NCBI RefSeq assembly: GCF_025449335.1
Contig: NZ_CP104883.1
Location: 2,968,501-3,032,500 of the forward strand
Length of the DNA: 64,000 bases
Direction of reading: 5' to 3'
DNA from: Bartonella sp. HY328
GTDB lineage: Bacteria; Pseudomonadota; Alphaproteobacteria; Rhizobiales; Rhizobiaceae
Position numbers and translations under genes: made by a program. The notes under the pieces were generated by a model. It searched no databases. It was not told where the DNA came from and saw only the letters and a list, made by a program, of their open reading frames with translations. Below are positions 19,394 through 28,700 of the stretch, piece after piece; the stretch's first letter is position 1; every line of letters starts with the position of its first letter.

Positions 19394-20419
19394 ATGCTCA
19401 ATTTTAGCTCTGATTATCTAGAAGGCGCTCATCCGCTTATTTTAGAAAACCTTATGAAAACCAATATGGAAAAAACTAACGGCTATGGCCTTGATCCTTA
19501 CTGTGAAAAAGCCAAGCAAAAAATAAGGGATATTTGTCAATGCCCCGATGCAGAAGTTCATTTTCTTGTTGGCGGCACGCAAACCAATGCAACAGTGATC
19601 AAGGGTATTTTACATTATTATGAAGGGGTTATTGCAGCTGAAACGGGCCATATTGCCACCCACGAAGCCGGCGCCATTGAGGCTGGCGGTCATAAAATTC
19701 TAACTTTACCCCATGAAAACGGCAAAATTAGTGCAAAATCTGTCAGTGATTTTATGGATGTCTTCAATAAGGATGGCAATAATGCCCATATGGTAAGGCC
19801 AGGAATGGTTTATATTTCCCACCCTACTGAATATGGCGGTCTTTATAGCGCTAAAGAATTGCAAGATCTGCATAATATCTGCCAACAGCATAATATCCCG
19901 CTTTTTCTTGATGGCGCTCGTTTGGGCTATGGACTAGCTGCGAGACATACCGATGTCACTTTGGAAGTGATTGCGCAATATTGTGATGTTTTTTATATTG
20001 GTGGTACTAAGGTTGGTGCATTATTTGGTGAAGCTATCGTTATTCCGAAAAAGGGCTTGGTTAAGCACTTCTTTACCTTCATTAAGCAGCAAGGCGCTTT
20101 ACTTGCCAAAGGGCGCGTTCTTGGTATCCAGTTTGATACTTTATTCAGTGATAATCTTTATTTAAACCTTGGCAAACATGCAATCGATATGGCCGAAAAG
20201 CTCAAAAAAGGCTTTACTGATAAAAATTATCGCTTTTTTTATCAATCGCCAACCAATCAGCAATTCATCATTCTTGAAAATGATAAAATGGCCGAATTGG
20301 CTAAAAAAGTAATCTTCAGCTTTTGGGAAACCTATGACGATAGTCATACAGTGGTACGCTTTGCCACCAGTTGGGCAACCAACGAAGCCGACATTGATCA
20401 ATTACTCGCTATTATATAG
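19394..20419 (+). CDS. ltaE: Low-specificity L-threonine aldolase family enzyme
   Basis: PLP enzyme of the beta-eliminating-lyase fold that cleaves threonine/allo-threonine to glycine and acetaldehyde. The 341 residues start MLNFSSDYLEGAHP. The substrate loop is FLVGGTQTNATV, IFLDGARLGYG-type PLP-ring contact appears as PLFLDGARLGYGLA, and the Schiff-base lysine is in FYIGGTKVGALFGEA. The Gly-Thr-Lys-Val-Gly variant and short length are typical of the aldolase-like branch found in many bacteria, so exact substrate is uncertain. The longer frame from 19349 lacks a ribosome site. Confidence 0.85.
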   Translation: MLNFSSDYLEGAHPLILENLMKTNMEKTNGYGLDPYCEKAKQKIRDICQCPDAEVHFLVGGTQTNATVIKGILHYYEGVIAAETGHIATHEAGAIEAGGHKILTLPHENGKISAKSVSDFMDVFNKDGNNAHMVRPGMVYISHPTEYGGLYSAKELQDLHNICQQHNIPLFLDGARLGYGLAARHTDVTLEVIAQYCDVFYIGGTKVGALFGEAIVIPKKGLVKHFFTFIKQQGALLAKGRVLGIQFDTLFSDNLYLNLGKHAIDMAEKLKKGFTDKNYRFFYQSPTNQQFIILENDKMAELAKKVIFSFWETYDDSHTVVRFATSWATNEADIDQLLAII

Positions 20420-20444
20420 GGTTAGGACTATTAATTTTCCTTAA

Positions 20445-20480
20445 AAAGCGGAGGCTGCAATCTTATACAGCATCCGCTTT
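20445..20480 (+). terminator. Hairpin after threonine aldolase
   Basis: Arms aaagcggaggctg / cagcatccgcttt pair over 13 bases with one mismatch, 26 bases past the stop codon. The T tract is short (CTTTGG), so efficiency is uncertain. Confidence 0.5.
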
Positions 20481-20817
20481 GGGTATATTCATTCAAGCTA
20501 TTAGTGCTACATCGCCAATTTTTGATATTTAAACTCCAAAGACAGCCTTCAGAAAAATGGCCTTATGCAAAGAGTAATTTTTGGGCAATTACCCTCATAA
20601 TTTACAAAATCTATCCATTTTATTCCTTTAATCACTATCTCGTTATTTTTTAAAATCTTTAAATGGTAGCTATAAGCAGTTTTAACTTTACTGGTTCAAT
20701 AAAATTTGACAGCAATTTTAAAGGGTAAACGGCAATAAGATCCTTTTTTCCTTTTCCCAAAAATCGAAATAGCTTAATAAATATTACCTAAAATTAATTT
20801 TCATAGAGGGTAATAAT
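20481..20817. other. Intergenic region upstream of the amidase-permease pair
   Basis: A+T-rich with no credible frame; it should hold the promoter of the amidase operon. A GAGGG ribosome site lies just before the amidase ATG. Confidence 0.45.
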
Positions 20818-21705
20818 ATGATTGATTCAGTTGTTTATGCTTTTTCTGCTGATAATAAGCCCGTTCATCATGCGGCGTTGGGAAGCGAACTAATATTTAA
20901 AACCAAGGATTGTTTTTCAAATAAAATCAAAACTGAAAATGATTTTATAACTGGCTTTGATTATAATGAGGCAAACCCAGCATCTGGTCCTGTTTTCATC
21001 GAAGGTGTCGATGCTGGTGATATACTCGTTGTCGATATTCTCGATATAAAGGTTGGCGACCAAGGCGTCATAACAACCTTGCCCGGTTGTGGACCATTAC
21101 ACGAAACCCAAGAAACGCGGACAAAAGTTGTTCATATCAAAAATGATAAAGCACTTTTTAATGATATCGAAATTCCAATTAGTCCCATGATCGGGGTTAT
21201 TGGTGTCGCTCCAAAGGATAAACCTGTTGCTTGTGGTTTTCCAGGGCGTCACGGTGGTAATATGGATTGCCGCTTTATCCAAAAAGGTGTTCGACTTTAC
21301 TTTCCAGTCAATGTTGCAGGAGCCTTATTTGCTCTTGGTGATTTGCATGCCATTATGGGCGATGGAGAACTTTGCGGCACCGGTTTGGAAATTGCTGGCG
21401 AAGTAAAAGTACGAGTGAATGTCATCAAAAATACCCCACTTGAATGGCCCGTTCTTGAAACAAAAGACACTTGGTACACAATTGCAAGTGACCATGAATA
21501 TCCAGTTGCCTTAAAATATGCGTCAACTCAAATTCAGCAACTTATCTCTAAGGCTTATGGCTGGGATTTAACCGACTGCTACCTTTATCTTACCATTCAG
21601 GGCAATGTTGAAATCTGTCAAGCTTGCAAACCCTGTGCGATTGAACTTGTCGTTCGTATCGGCGTACCAAAGCGGGCTGGCAAGCCTTTGCTTCCTAGTT
21701 TTTAG
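20818..21705 (+). CDS. Acetamidase/formamidase family protein
   Basis: Hydrolase of short aliphatic amides (FmdA/AmdA family) releasing ammonia and a carboxylate. The 295-residue protein shows ASGPVFIEGVDAGDILVVDILDI near residue 60, the strongly conserved GFPGRHGGNMDCRFIQKG, GALFALGDLHAIMGDGELCGTGLEI and the ending NVEICQACKPCAIELVVRI. The substrate cannot be deduced. It is followed, 12 bases later, by an APC permease, so the two probably take up and degrade the same amide or amine. Confidence 0.88.
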   Translation: MIDSVVYAFSADNKPVHHAALGSELIFKTKDCFSNKIKTENDFITGFDYNEANPASGPVFIEGVDAGDILVVDILDIKVGDQGVITTLPGCGPLHETQETRTKVVHIKNDKALFNDIEIPISPMIGVIGVAPKDKPVACGFPGRHGGNMDCRFIQKGVRLYFPVNVAGALFALGDLHAIMGDGELCGTGLEIAGEVKVRVNVIKNTPLEWPVLETKDTWYTIASDHEYPVALKYASTQIQQLISKAYGWDLTDCYLYLTIQGNVEICQACKPCAIELVVRIGVPKRAGKPLLPSF

Positions 21706-21717
21706 AGAGTGCAATCA

Positions 21718-23073
21718 ATGAGCGATTCAATTGAGAAATTTGGTTATGAACAAAGTCTGAACCGCGTTCTTACCTATAAAGACTTGGTAATTTATGGCAT
21801 GCTTTTCATGGTGATTATCGCGCCTATGAGCATATTTGGTTATATTAGTAAAGATAGCCATGGCATGACGCCACTCGTTTATCTTGTTGGCATAATCTGC
21901 ATGTTTTTTACCGCACTAAGTTACATGAAAATGAGTAGCCGGTTTCCTATCGCAGGCTCGGTATATGCATATGTACAACGCGGTATTAATCCTCATGTTG
22001 GCTTTGTGGCTGGTTGGCTCATTCTGCTCGATTATATCTTTGTACCAAGCTTACTATATTTAATGACCGCTACTTGGTGCGTTGAATTAATGCCTGGAAC
22101 ACCAATGTGGATGTGGATTGTTATTTTTATAATTGCAAATACGCTAATTAATATTCGCGGTATTGAATATACAGCAATCATGGACATTCTGATTTTTTTA
22201 CTAGAAATCGTGGTGCTTGCCATATTTATAGTAATCGGCTTGATGTATGTATTAAATGGCGGCGGCGCAGGTAAATTATCCATCGAGCCCTTTTATCAAG
22301 TTGGTAAAATTGATATCCAATTTATAGCGGCGGCGGTCACAATTGCTGCTCTTTCGTTTTTAGGTTTTGATGGTATTAGCACCTTGGCTGAGGAAACCAA
22401 AAACCCCGAAAAAACTGTTGGGAGAGCAATCATAACTGCTCTATTTCTCATTGGCTTTGTTTTCATTTTACAAACCTATGTTGCAACGTTAATTCAACCC
22501 GATTATACCAAGATGAATTCTGAAACAGCCTTTTTTGATGCTGCCTATATTGCAGGTGGTGGCTGGTTAAAAATTCTTCTTTTGGTCATGAATATTATTG
22601 CCGTAGGCATTGCCAACACCATGGCAGCTCAGGCAGCCTCGTCACGGATTATTTTTGGTATGGCTAGGGATCACTTCCTTCCACCCTTATTAGCAAAAGT
22701 TCACCCCAAATTTAAAACACCTTACATTAGCACATTATTTATTGCAGGCTTGTCGTTAGTTTGCGCGACAACTCTCAATATAGAGCTTTTGGTAAAGCTG
22801 GTTAATTTTGGCGCTTTATCTTCCTTTGTAATGCTCAACTTTGCGGTATTTTGGTTTTTCTATATAAAAGAGAAAAATCGCAAAGGCTTAAAAAACATTA
22901 TCAATTATGTAATTTTGCCTTTTATAGGTGCTAGCATTTTAGGATATGTCTGGTTAAACTTTGATAAGACCACCCAAATAATCGGTTTTACGTGGCTCTT
23001 CATTGGTTTGGTTATCGGCTTTATTATTAGTAAAGGCTATAAAACATTACCAGGCCCGATTGGAAAAATGTAA
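21718..23073 (+). CDS. APC-family amino acid/amine permease
   Basis: Inner-membrane transporter of 451 residues with about 12 hydrophobic helices. The N-terminal helix region has LTYKDLVIYGMLFMVIIAPMSIFG, and the helix 6 region ALSFLGFDGISTLAEETKNPEKTVGRA is the conserved APC loop. The ATG at 21718 follows AGAGAG in the tail of the amidase gene; a GTG nine bases upstream is the longer alternative. It resembles putrescine/ethanolamine-type permeases (PuuP/EutP-like), but the substrate is inferred only from the adjacent amidase. Confidence 0.87.
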   Translation: MSDSIEKFGYEQSLNRVLTYKDLVIYGMLFMVIIAPMSIFGYISKDSHGMTPLVYLVGIICMFFTALSYMKMSSRFPIAGSVYAYVQRGINPHVGFVAGWLILLDYIFVPSLLYLMTATWCVELMPGTPMWMWIVIFIIANTLINIRGIEYTAIMDILIFLLEIVVLAIFIVIGLMYVLNGGGAGKLSIEPFYQVGKIDIQFIAAAVTIAALSFLGFDGISTLAEETKNPEKTVGRAIITALFLIGFVFILQTYVATLIQPDYTKMNSETAFFDAAYIAGGGWLKILLLVMNIIAVGIANTMAAQAASSRIIFGMARDHFLPPLLAKVHPKFKTPYISTLFIAGLSLVCATTLNIELLVKLVNFGALSSFVMLNFAVFWFFYIKEKNRKGLKNIINYVILPFIGASILGYVWLNFDKTTQIIGFTWLFIGLVIGFIISKGYKTLPGPIGKM

Positions 23074-23115
23074 ATTATTGCCAAATCTCAACTATTTTGA
23101 ACTTTCTACGATAGC

Positions 23116-23160
23116 AAGAGCACTTTACCCATGTAAAAGCGGTAAAGTGCTCTTACTTTT
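23116..23160 (+). terminator. Rho-independent terminator of the amidase-permease operon
   Basis: Perfect 14-bp arms (aagagcactttacc / ggtaaagtgctctt) with an 11-base loop, followed by ACTTTTTTAAA, 42 bases after the permease stop. Confidence 0.85.
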
Positions 23161-23362
23161 TTAAATCTATTTTATTTAAAATTTACGTTCATCTAAAACC
23201 CAAATTATGCATATTAAAAAACCGCTCGATATTAATTTTGTAAACCAAATCAATAATAAAACCATGCCAATAAGAGCAAAAATTTATCCATCACAAAAAA
23301 ATATTTGACTCAAGAACAAAAAGGGAACATAAATAATACAAATAATGAATATGGAGAATCGA

Positions 23363-23449
23363 ATGTCAGACCTTATTTATGATATGATTTCATTTGTATC
23401 TATTATGCTTTTTGTCGCCACCATTGGCATATGGATGGTTGCTTTGTAA
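23363..23449 (+). CDS. Predicted 28-residue single-helix membrane miniprotein
   Basis: Short frame MSDLIYDMISFVSIMLFVAT-(8 more residues ending in VAL). It starts eight bases after GGAG (six-base spacer), lies between two terminator hairpins, and is almost entirely one hydrophobic helix with an acidic N-terminus and a Trp near the end. This resembles small subunits such as CydX or KdpF in architecture, but I do not recognise it. In-frame ATGs at 23345 and 23351 could add up to six residues. Function unknown; it may not be translated. Confidence 0.5.
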   Translation: MSDLIYDMISFVSIMLFVATIGIWMVAL

Positions 23450-23482
23450 ATTAAACATATTTTGCTTTTCAAGTGGGTGGGG

Positions 23483-23510
23483 AAGGCCATATGCATTTGC
23501 ATATGGCCTT
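23483..23510 (+). terminator. Perfect hairpin after the 28-residue ORF
   Basis: Perfect 12-bp arms aaggccatatgc / gcatatggcctt with a 4-base loop, 33 bases after the miniprotein stop. There is no T tract. Confidence 0.5.
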
Positions 23511-23725
23511 GTCAGAACGGTGGTTTTAGCAAATAATCAATAGACTAAGTATAATTGGTATTTTGCATCAATGTGATTTATGCGGGGAAAAAAAACATGA
23601 TTGCATTTTGGGGGTTACTTTTCATGTCTAATTGGCATATAAAACACACTTAGCCTTATATGTTAGAAATTTATCAACCCGACGGTATCAAAGCCGCTCG
23701 GGCGTTTGCCACAGGAAAAAGCGCC

Positions 23726-26700
23726 ATGCCAAAACGTTCTGATATCAAATCCATTCTTATTATTGGTGCGGGTCCCATCATTATTGGACAGGCTTGTGAG
23801 TTTGACTATTCCGGTACGCAAGCATGTAAGGCTTTGAAGGAAGAAGGTTACCGCGTAATTTTGGTAAATTCCAATCCTGCAACAATCATGACCGATCCAG
23901 ACCTTGCTGATGCAACTTATATTGAGCCAATCACGCCAGAAGTGGTTGCTAAAATTATTGCTAAAGAGCGGCCAGACGCACTTTTACCAACCATGGGTGG
24001 GCAGACTGCATTAAATACCGCACTTTCCCTTAAGCGCATGGGGGTTCTTGATCGCTATAATGTTGAAATGATTGGTGCTAATGCTGAAGCCATTGATAAG
24101 GCCGAAGATCGCGCACTGTTTCGTGAAGCGATGAAAAAAATAGGGCTTGAAACACCGCGCTCTATGCTTGCTAATGCAACAGAAATCAAAGAAGAAGACC
24201 GCGCAAGCCATGAAGCAGAACGCGCTCGTTTGCGCAATGAATTATCGGGTGATGCACTCAACAAGGCTTTAGACGAACTTGAAACCAAATGGCAACTAGG
24301 CTCAGCAGCGCGTAAACAACGCTATATTGCCCATGGTATGGGTAAGGCTGGTCAAGCTTTGGATCATGTGGGTCTGCCAGCAATTATTCGCCCATCATTT
24401 ACTCTTGGCGGCACAGGCGGTGGTATTGCCTATAACCGTACTCAGTTTTATGAAATTGTTGAAGGTGGGCTTGATGCCTCGCCAACCACGGAAGTTTTGA
24501 TTGAAGAAAGCGTTCTTGGTTGGAAAGAATATGAAATGGAAGTGGTGCGTGACCGCAAGGATAATTGCATCATCATCTGCTCAATTGAAAATATTGATCC
24601 GATGGGCGTTCATACTGGCGACTCAATCACTGTTGCGCCAGCCTTAACGCTTACCGACAAAGAATATCAAATCATGCGTAATGCCTCTATCGCCGTCTTG
24701 CGCGAAATTGGTGTTGAAACCGGCGGTTCTAATGTGCAATTTGCTGTTGATCCAGCAACTGGCCGCTTGATTGTTATTGAAATGAATCCGCGCGTATCGC
24801 GCTCGTCTGCGCTTGCTTCCAAGGCAACTGGCTTTCCTATTGCGAAAATTGCCGCAAAACTTGCCATTGGCTACACTTTGGACGAGCTTGAAAATGATAT
24901 TACTGGCGGTGCAACGCCAGCATCATTTGAGCCATCAATTGATTATGTGGTTACGAAAATTCCGCGTTTTGCTTTTGAAAAATTCCATGGTGCTTCTAAT
25001 ATTCTAACCACAGCTATGAAGTCGGTGGGTGAAGTTATGGCGATTGGTCGTACTTTTAATGAATCATTGCAAAAAGCTTTACGCGGTTTAGAAACAGGTC
25101 TAACTGGGCTTGATGAAATTTTGGTGCCAGAGCATGAAGAAGGCGACGAAAAAAATGCCATTCGGGCAGCTATTGGTACGCCAACGCCCGATCGTTTGCG
25201 TTATGTCGCTCAAGCCATGCGCATGGGTTTAACTCTAGCAGAAATTCATCAAATTAGCCGTATTGATCCATGGTTCTTGGAGCAAATTTACGCCATTATC
25301 CAAATGGAAGAGCGTGTTCGCGTTAATGGATTACCAGAAGATCAAGAAAACTTACGTATGCTTAAATCCATGGGCTTTTCGGATGCGCGCCTTGGTACAC
25401 TAGTTGGCAAAAATGCAGATTTTGTTGCTAATTTGCGTCAGAGCCTCGATGTTAAGCCAGTATTTAAGCGTATTGATACCTGTGCGGCAGAGTTTGCTTC
25501 GCCAACGGCCTATATGTATTCAACTTATGAATTGCCATTTGCTGGTAGCACACGTTCAGAAGCGCAAGTATCAAGCCGTAAAAAGGTGGTTATTCTTGGT
25601 GGTGGGCCAAACCGTATTGGTCAGGGTATCGAGTTCGATTATTGCTGCTGCCATGCTGCCTTTGCACTGCGTGATGCTGGCTATGAAGCAATTATGATTA
25701 ATTGTAATCCTGAAACCGTTTCAACCGATTATGACACATCAGACCGCCTATATTTTGAACCATTAACTGCCGAAGATGTGCTATCCATTCTTGAAGCAGA
25801 AAAGGAAAAAGGCGAGCTTGTCGGTGTTATCGTTCAGTTTGGTGGTCAAACGCCATTGAAATTGGCTGCAGCACTTGAAAAGGCTGGTATTCCAATCCTT
25901 GGCACATCACCCGATGCAATTGACTTAGCCGAAGATCGTGATCGCTTCCAAAAGCTTTTGGTAAAGCTTGATTTAACCCAACCGAAAAATGGTATTGCCT
26001 ATTCAGTCGAGCAAGCGCGACTGATTGCAACAGAACTTGGTTTCCCATTGGTTGTGCGCCCTTCATACGTCTTGGGCGGCCGCGCTATGCAAATTATTAA
26101 TGATGAACGTAATTTGCAAAACTATCTTCTTGATACAGTTCCAGAATTGGTACCAGAAGATATTAAAGCGCGCTATCCAAATGATAAGACAGGGCAAATC
26201 AATACTTTGCTTGGCAAAAACCCATTGCTTTTCGACACCTATTTGACCAATGCTATTGAGGTTGATGTTGATTGCCTTTGCGATGGCACTAATACGACAG
26301 TTGTTGGTATTATGGAGCACATTGAAGAAGCCGGTATCCACTCAGGTGACTCGGCCTGTTCGCTTCCAGTCCATACTTTGTCTGCTGAAATTGTTGCAGA
26401 ATTAGAACGCCAAACAGCAGCACTTGCTAAGGCATTGCATGTTGGTGGTTTGATGAATGTGCAATATGCGATTAAAGATGGTGTTATCTATGTGCTTGAG
26501 GTTAATCCTCGTGCATCACGCACTGTGCCATTCGTTGCAAAAGCCATTGGCCGCCCTGTTGCAAAAATTGCTGCCCGCATTATGGCTGGCGAACAATTGG
26601 ATGGCGCATATAATCAATATGGTGGCAAGCCAATCGAACCAAAGCGCCAACATATTGCGGTTAAGGAAGCAGTATTTCCGTTTGCTCGTTTCCCTGGAGT

Positions 26701-27214
26701 TGATACCTTGCTTGGGCCGGAAATGCGCTCAACTGGTGAGGTTATGGGTCTCGATTATGATTTTGCTATGGCATTTGCCAAAGCACAGCTCGGTGCTGGT
26801 GTAGATCTTCCTCGCTCTGGTACTTTATTTGTTTCTGTGCGTGACAGTGATAAAGCGCGGGTACTAAAACCAGTCAAGCAATTGGCAGCCCTTGGTTTTT
26901 CTATTCTTGCTTCAAGCGGCACGCAAAAATTCTTGAGCGAAAATGGCGTTGAAGCTACCAAAATCAATAAGGTTTTAGAAGGCCATCCACATATTGAAGA
27001 TGCCATTCGCAACCGTCAGGTGCATATTATCTTTAATACCACCGATAGCCCAAGTGCGGTATCAGATTCAAAATCACTTCGCCTTGCTGCCTTATTACAA
27101 AAAGTACCTTATTACACCACCATATCTGGTGCTGAATCAGTAGCAGAAGCAATTGAAGCCTTAAATGCTGGCTCGCTGGAAGTGCGCGCATTGCAAGAAT
27201 ATTTCATTGCATAA
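23726..27214 (+). CDS. carB: Carbamoyl-phosphate synthase large subunit
   Basis: Makes carbamoyl phosphate for arginine and pyrimidine synthesis. The 1162-residue protein is two homologous ATP-grasp halves: KSILIIGAGPIIIGQACEFDYSGTQACKALKEEG (N half) and VVILGGGPNRIGQGIEFDYCCCHAAFALRDAG (C half), each followed by a metal/ATP site ending EMNPRVSRSSALASKATG and EVNPRASRTVPFVAKAIG. The last 130 residues are the MGS-like allosteric domain. ATG 23726 follows ACAGGAAAA and matches the family N-terminus MPKRSDIKSI; the frame is open 22 codons further up. No carA is adjacent. Confidence 0.97.
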   Translation: MPKRSDIKSILIIGAGPIIIGQACEFDYSGTQACKALKEEGYRVILVNSNPATIMTDPDLADATYIEPITPEVVAKIIAKERPDALLPTMGGQTALNTALSLKRMGVLDRYNVEMIGANAEAIDKAEDRALFREAMKKIGLETPRSMLANATEIKEEDRASHEAERARLRNELSGDALNKALDELETKWQLGSAARKQRYIAHGMGKAGQALDHVGLPAIIRPSFTLGGTGGGIAYNRTQFYEIVEGGLDASPTTEVLIEESVLGWKEYEMEVVRDRKDNCIIICSIENIDPMGVHTGDSITVAPALTLTDKEYQIMRNASIAVLREIGVETGGSNVQFAVDPATGRLIVIEMNPRVSRSSALASKATGFPIAKIAAKLAIGYTLDELENDITGGATPASFEPSIDYVVTKIPRFAFEKFHGASNILTTAMKSVGEVMAIGRTFNESLQKALRGLETGLTGLDEILVPEHEEGDEKNAIRAAIGTPTPDRLRYVAQAMRMGLTLAEIHQISRIDPWFLEQIYAIIQMEERVRVNGLPEDQENLRMLKSMGFSDARLGTLVGKNADFVANLRQSLDVKPVFKRIDTCAAEFASPTAYMYSTYELPFAGSTRSEAQVSSRKKVVILGGGPNRIGQGIEFDYCCCHAAFALRDAGYEAIMINCNPETVSTDYDTSDRLYFEPLTAEDVLSILEAEKEKGELVGVIVQFGGQTPLKLAAALEKAGIPILGTSPDAIDLAEDRDRFQKLLVKLDLTQPKNGIAYSVEQARLIATELGFPLVVRPSYVLGGRAMQIINDERNLQNYLLDTVPELVPEDIKARYPNDKTGQINTLLGKNPLLFDTYLTNAIEVDVDCLCDGTNTTVVGIMEHIEEAGIHSGDSACSLPVHTLSAEIVAELERQTAALAKALHVGGLMNVQYAIKDGVIYVLEVNPRASRTVPFVAKAIGRPVAKIAARIMAGEQLDGAYNQYGGKPIEPKRQHIAVKEAVFPFARFPGVDTLLGPEMRSTGEVMGLDYDFAMAFAKAQLGAGVDLPRSGTLFVSVRDSDKARVLKPVKQLAALGFSILASSGTQKFLSENGVEATKINKVLEGHPHIEDAIRNRQVHIIFNTTDSPSAVSDSKSLRLAALLQKVPYYTTISGAESVAEAIEALNAGSLEVRALQEYFIA

Positions 27215-27260
27215 ATTTACATTGTAATTTTTAGCAGGAAAAAGACTATTAAAACTAAAA

Positions 27261-27300
27261 AAATCAAGTATTAGCGTGAAAGCGATACTTGATTTTTTAT
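27261..27300 (+). terminator. Rho-independent terminator of carB
   Basis: Arms aaatcaagtat / atacttgattt enclose a 13-base loop and are followed by a T run (gattttttat), 46 bases past the carB stop. Confidence 0.8.
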
Positions 27301-27491
27301 TTATAGATTATTGGCAATCATTCATAGCTCTATCGAGAAACTATCATTTTTCAAAAATTAAGATCTTGCCCTTAGATAACTGAACTTAAAAGCACAGGCT
27401 TTAAAGTAGTTTTCACGCAAGAATTTAGCAGCATTTTAACAAGATAGTTAGCCTTTATGACGCGTAACCTTAACACAGATTTTAATAATAT

Positions 27492-28481
27492 CTAAAGAGA
27501 TACCCAAACGCCGCCAATAATAAGGCCAGCAAAAATCAAAAACCCTAAAAATGAATTGGATAAAAACAATTTTAAGCATTGCTCATGATCATCTATATTA
27601 AGAACTTTTATCTGGTAAATCATATGGATAAAAGCAAGCAACAAGCCAACAAAGGCGATTGAAGGTATATGAGCAAGAAGAAACGCGGCAAAAGTAAAAA
27701 TAAGCATGCCGCTATAAAGCAAGGTTAAAGCAAGTTTGGTCTTATCACCAAAAAGCCGAGCTGTAGAACGCACACCAACCAGCGCATCATCTTCCTTATC
27801 TTGGTGGGCATAAATAGTATCATAGCCAATTGTCCACATGACAGAACCGATATAAAGCAAAATTGGTGGCCAATCGAGCGAACCTTTAACAGCCGCCCAG
27901 CCCATTAAGGCTCCCCAATTAAATGCAAGCCCAAGAACGAATTGTGGCCAATCGGTTATTCTTTTCATAAATGGATAAATAGCGACAATGATAATCGACC
28001 CAAGCCCTAAATAAATAGTGAAGGCATTGAATTGTAAAAGTACCAACAATCCAATGACGCATTGCAACAATAAGAATAATTTGGCTTGAATCCGGCTAAC
28101 TTGCCGCGATGGTAGCGGGCGTGAACGGGTGCGCTCTACCGCACTATCAATATTATGGTCAACCAAATCATTATAAGTGCAGCCTGCGCCGCGCATGGCA
28201 ACCGCCCCAATAAAGAACAAAAACAAATGCCAAAGCGATGGCATAACATTCATGAATTGCGCGCCATGATGACTACCAGCAACACTGACCAGCGCCGCTG
28301 ACCACCAACAAGGCCACATTAAAAGCTTCCAACCAATTGGCCTATCCCAGCGCGCCAATTGTGCATAGGGCCAAAATCCACGTGGCAACAAGCGGTAAAC
28401 CCAATGACTGGACGGCGCATCTCTTACACGCCCTTGCTGTGTATCCGATTGAATATCCGATGTATTTTGCTTGCCTTGCAT
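27492..28481 (-). CDS. ubiA: 4-hydroxybenzoate polyprenyltransferase
   Basis: Integral membrane prenyltransferase attaching the polyprenyl tail to 4-hydroxybenzoate in ubiquinone synthesis. The 329-residue protein has a 30-residue polar N-terminus and about eight to nine helices. The first Asp-rich motif is CTYNDLVDHNIDSAVERTRSRPLPS and the second GYDTIYAHQDKEDDALVGVRSTA, both Mg-diphosphate sites. It fits the family length of about 290-330. Convergent with carB, divergent from the SseB-like genes. Confidence 0.95.
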   Translation of the reverse strand: MQGKQNTSDIQSDTQQGRVRDAPSSHWVYRLLPRGFWPYAQLARWDRPIGWKLLMWPCWWSAALVSVAGSHHGAQFMNVMPSLWHLFLFFIGAVAMRGAGCTYNDLVDHNIDSAVERTRSRPLPSRQVSRIQAKLFLLLQCVIGLLVLLQFNAFTIYLGLGSIIIVAIYPFMKRITDWPQFVLGLAFNWGALMGWAAVKGSLDWPPILLYIGSVMWTIGYDTIYAHQDKEDDALVGVRSTARLFGDKTKLALTLLYSGMLIFTFAAFLLAHIPSIAFVGLLLAFIHMIYQIKVLNIDDHEQCLKLFLSNSFLGFLIFAGLIIGGVWVSL

Positions 28482-28700
28482 GGTGCAAGTTATCCTTTTA
28501 TAACATTATTTTGACGCCAACATGCCAGAATATAATGGGAATTGCACGTTAAAAATATGTCAGTGATTAGCTGTTTTTGACAAGTTAACACCTTATGTTT
28601 AAAACTGCGGAGTGATGCACTTTTAAGGCAATAAAATATAAGCAACCCATTATAATGTAAGGTTTTCAACTTTAAAAAAATAAGTAGGGGTAAAATAAAT

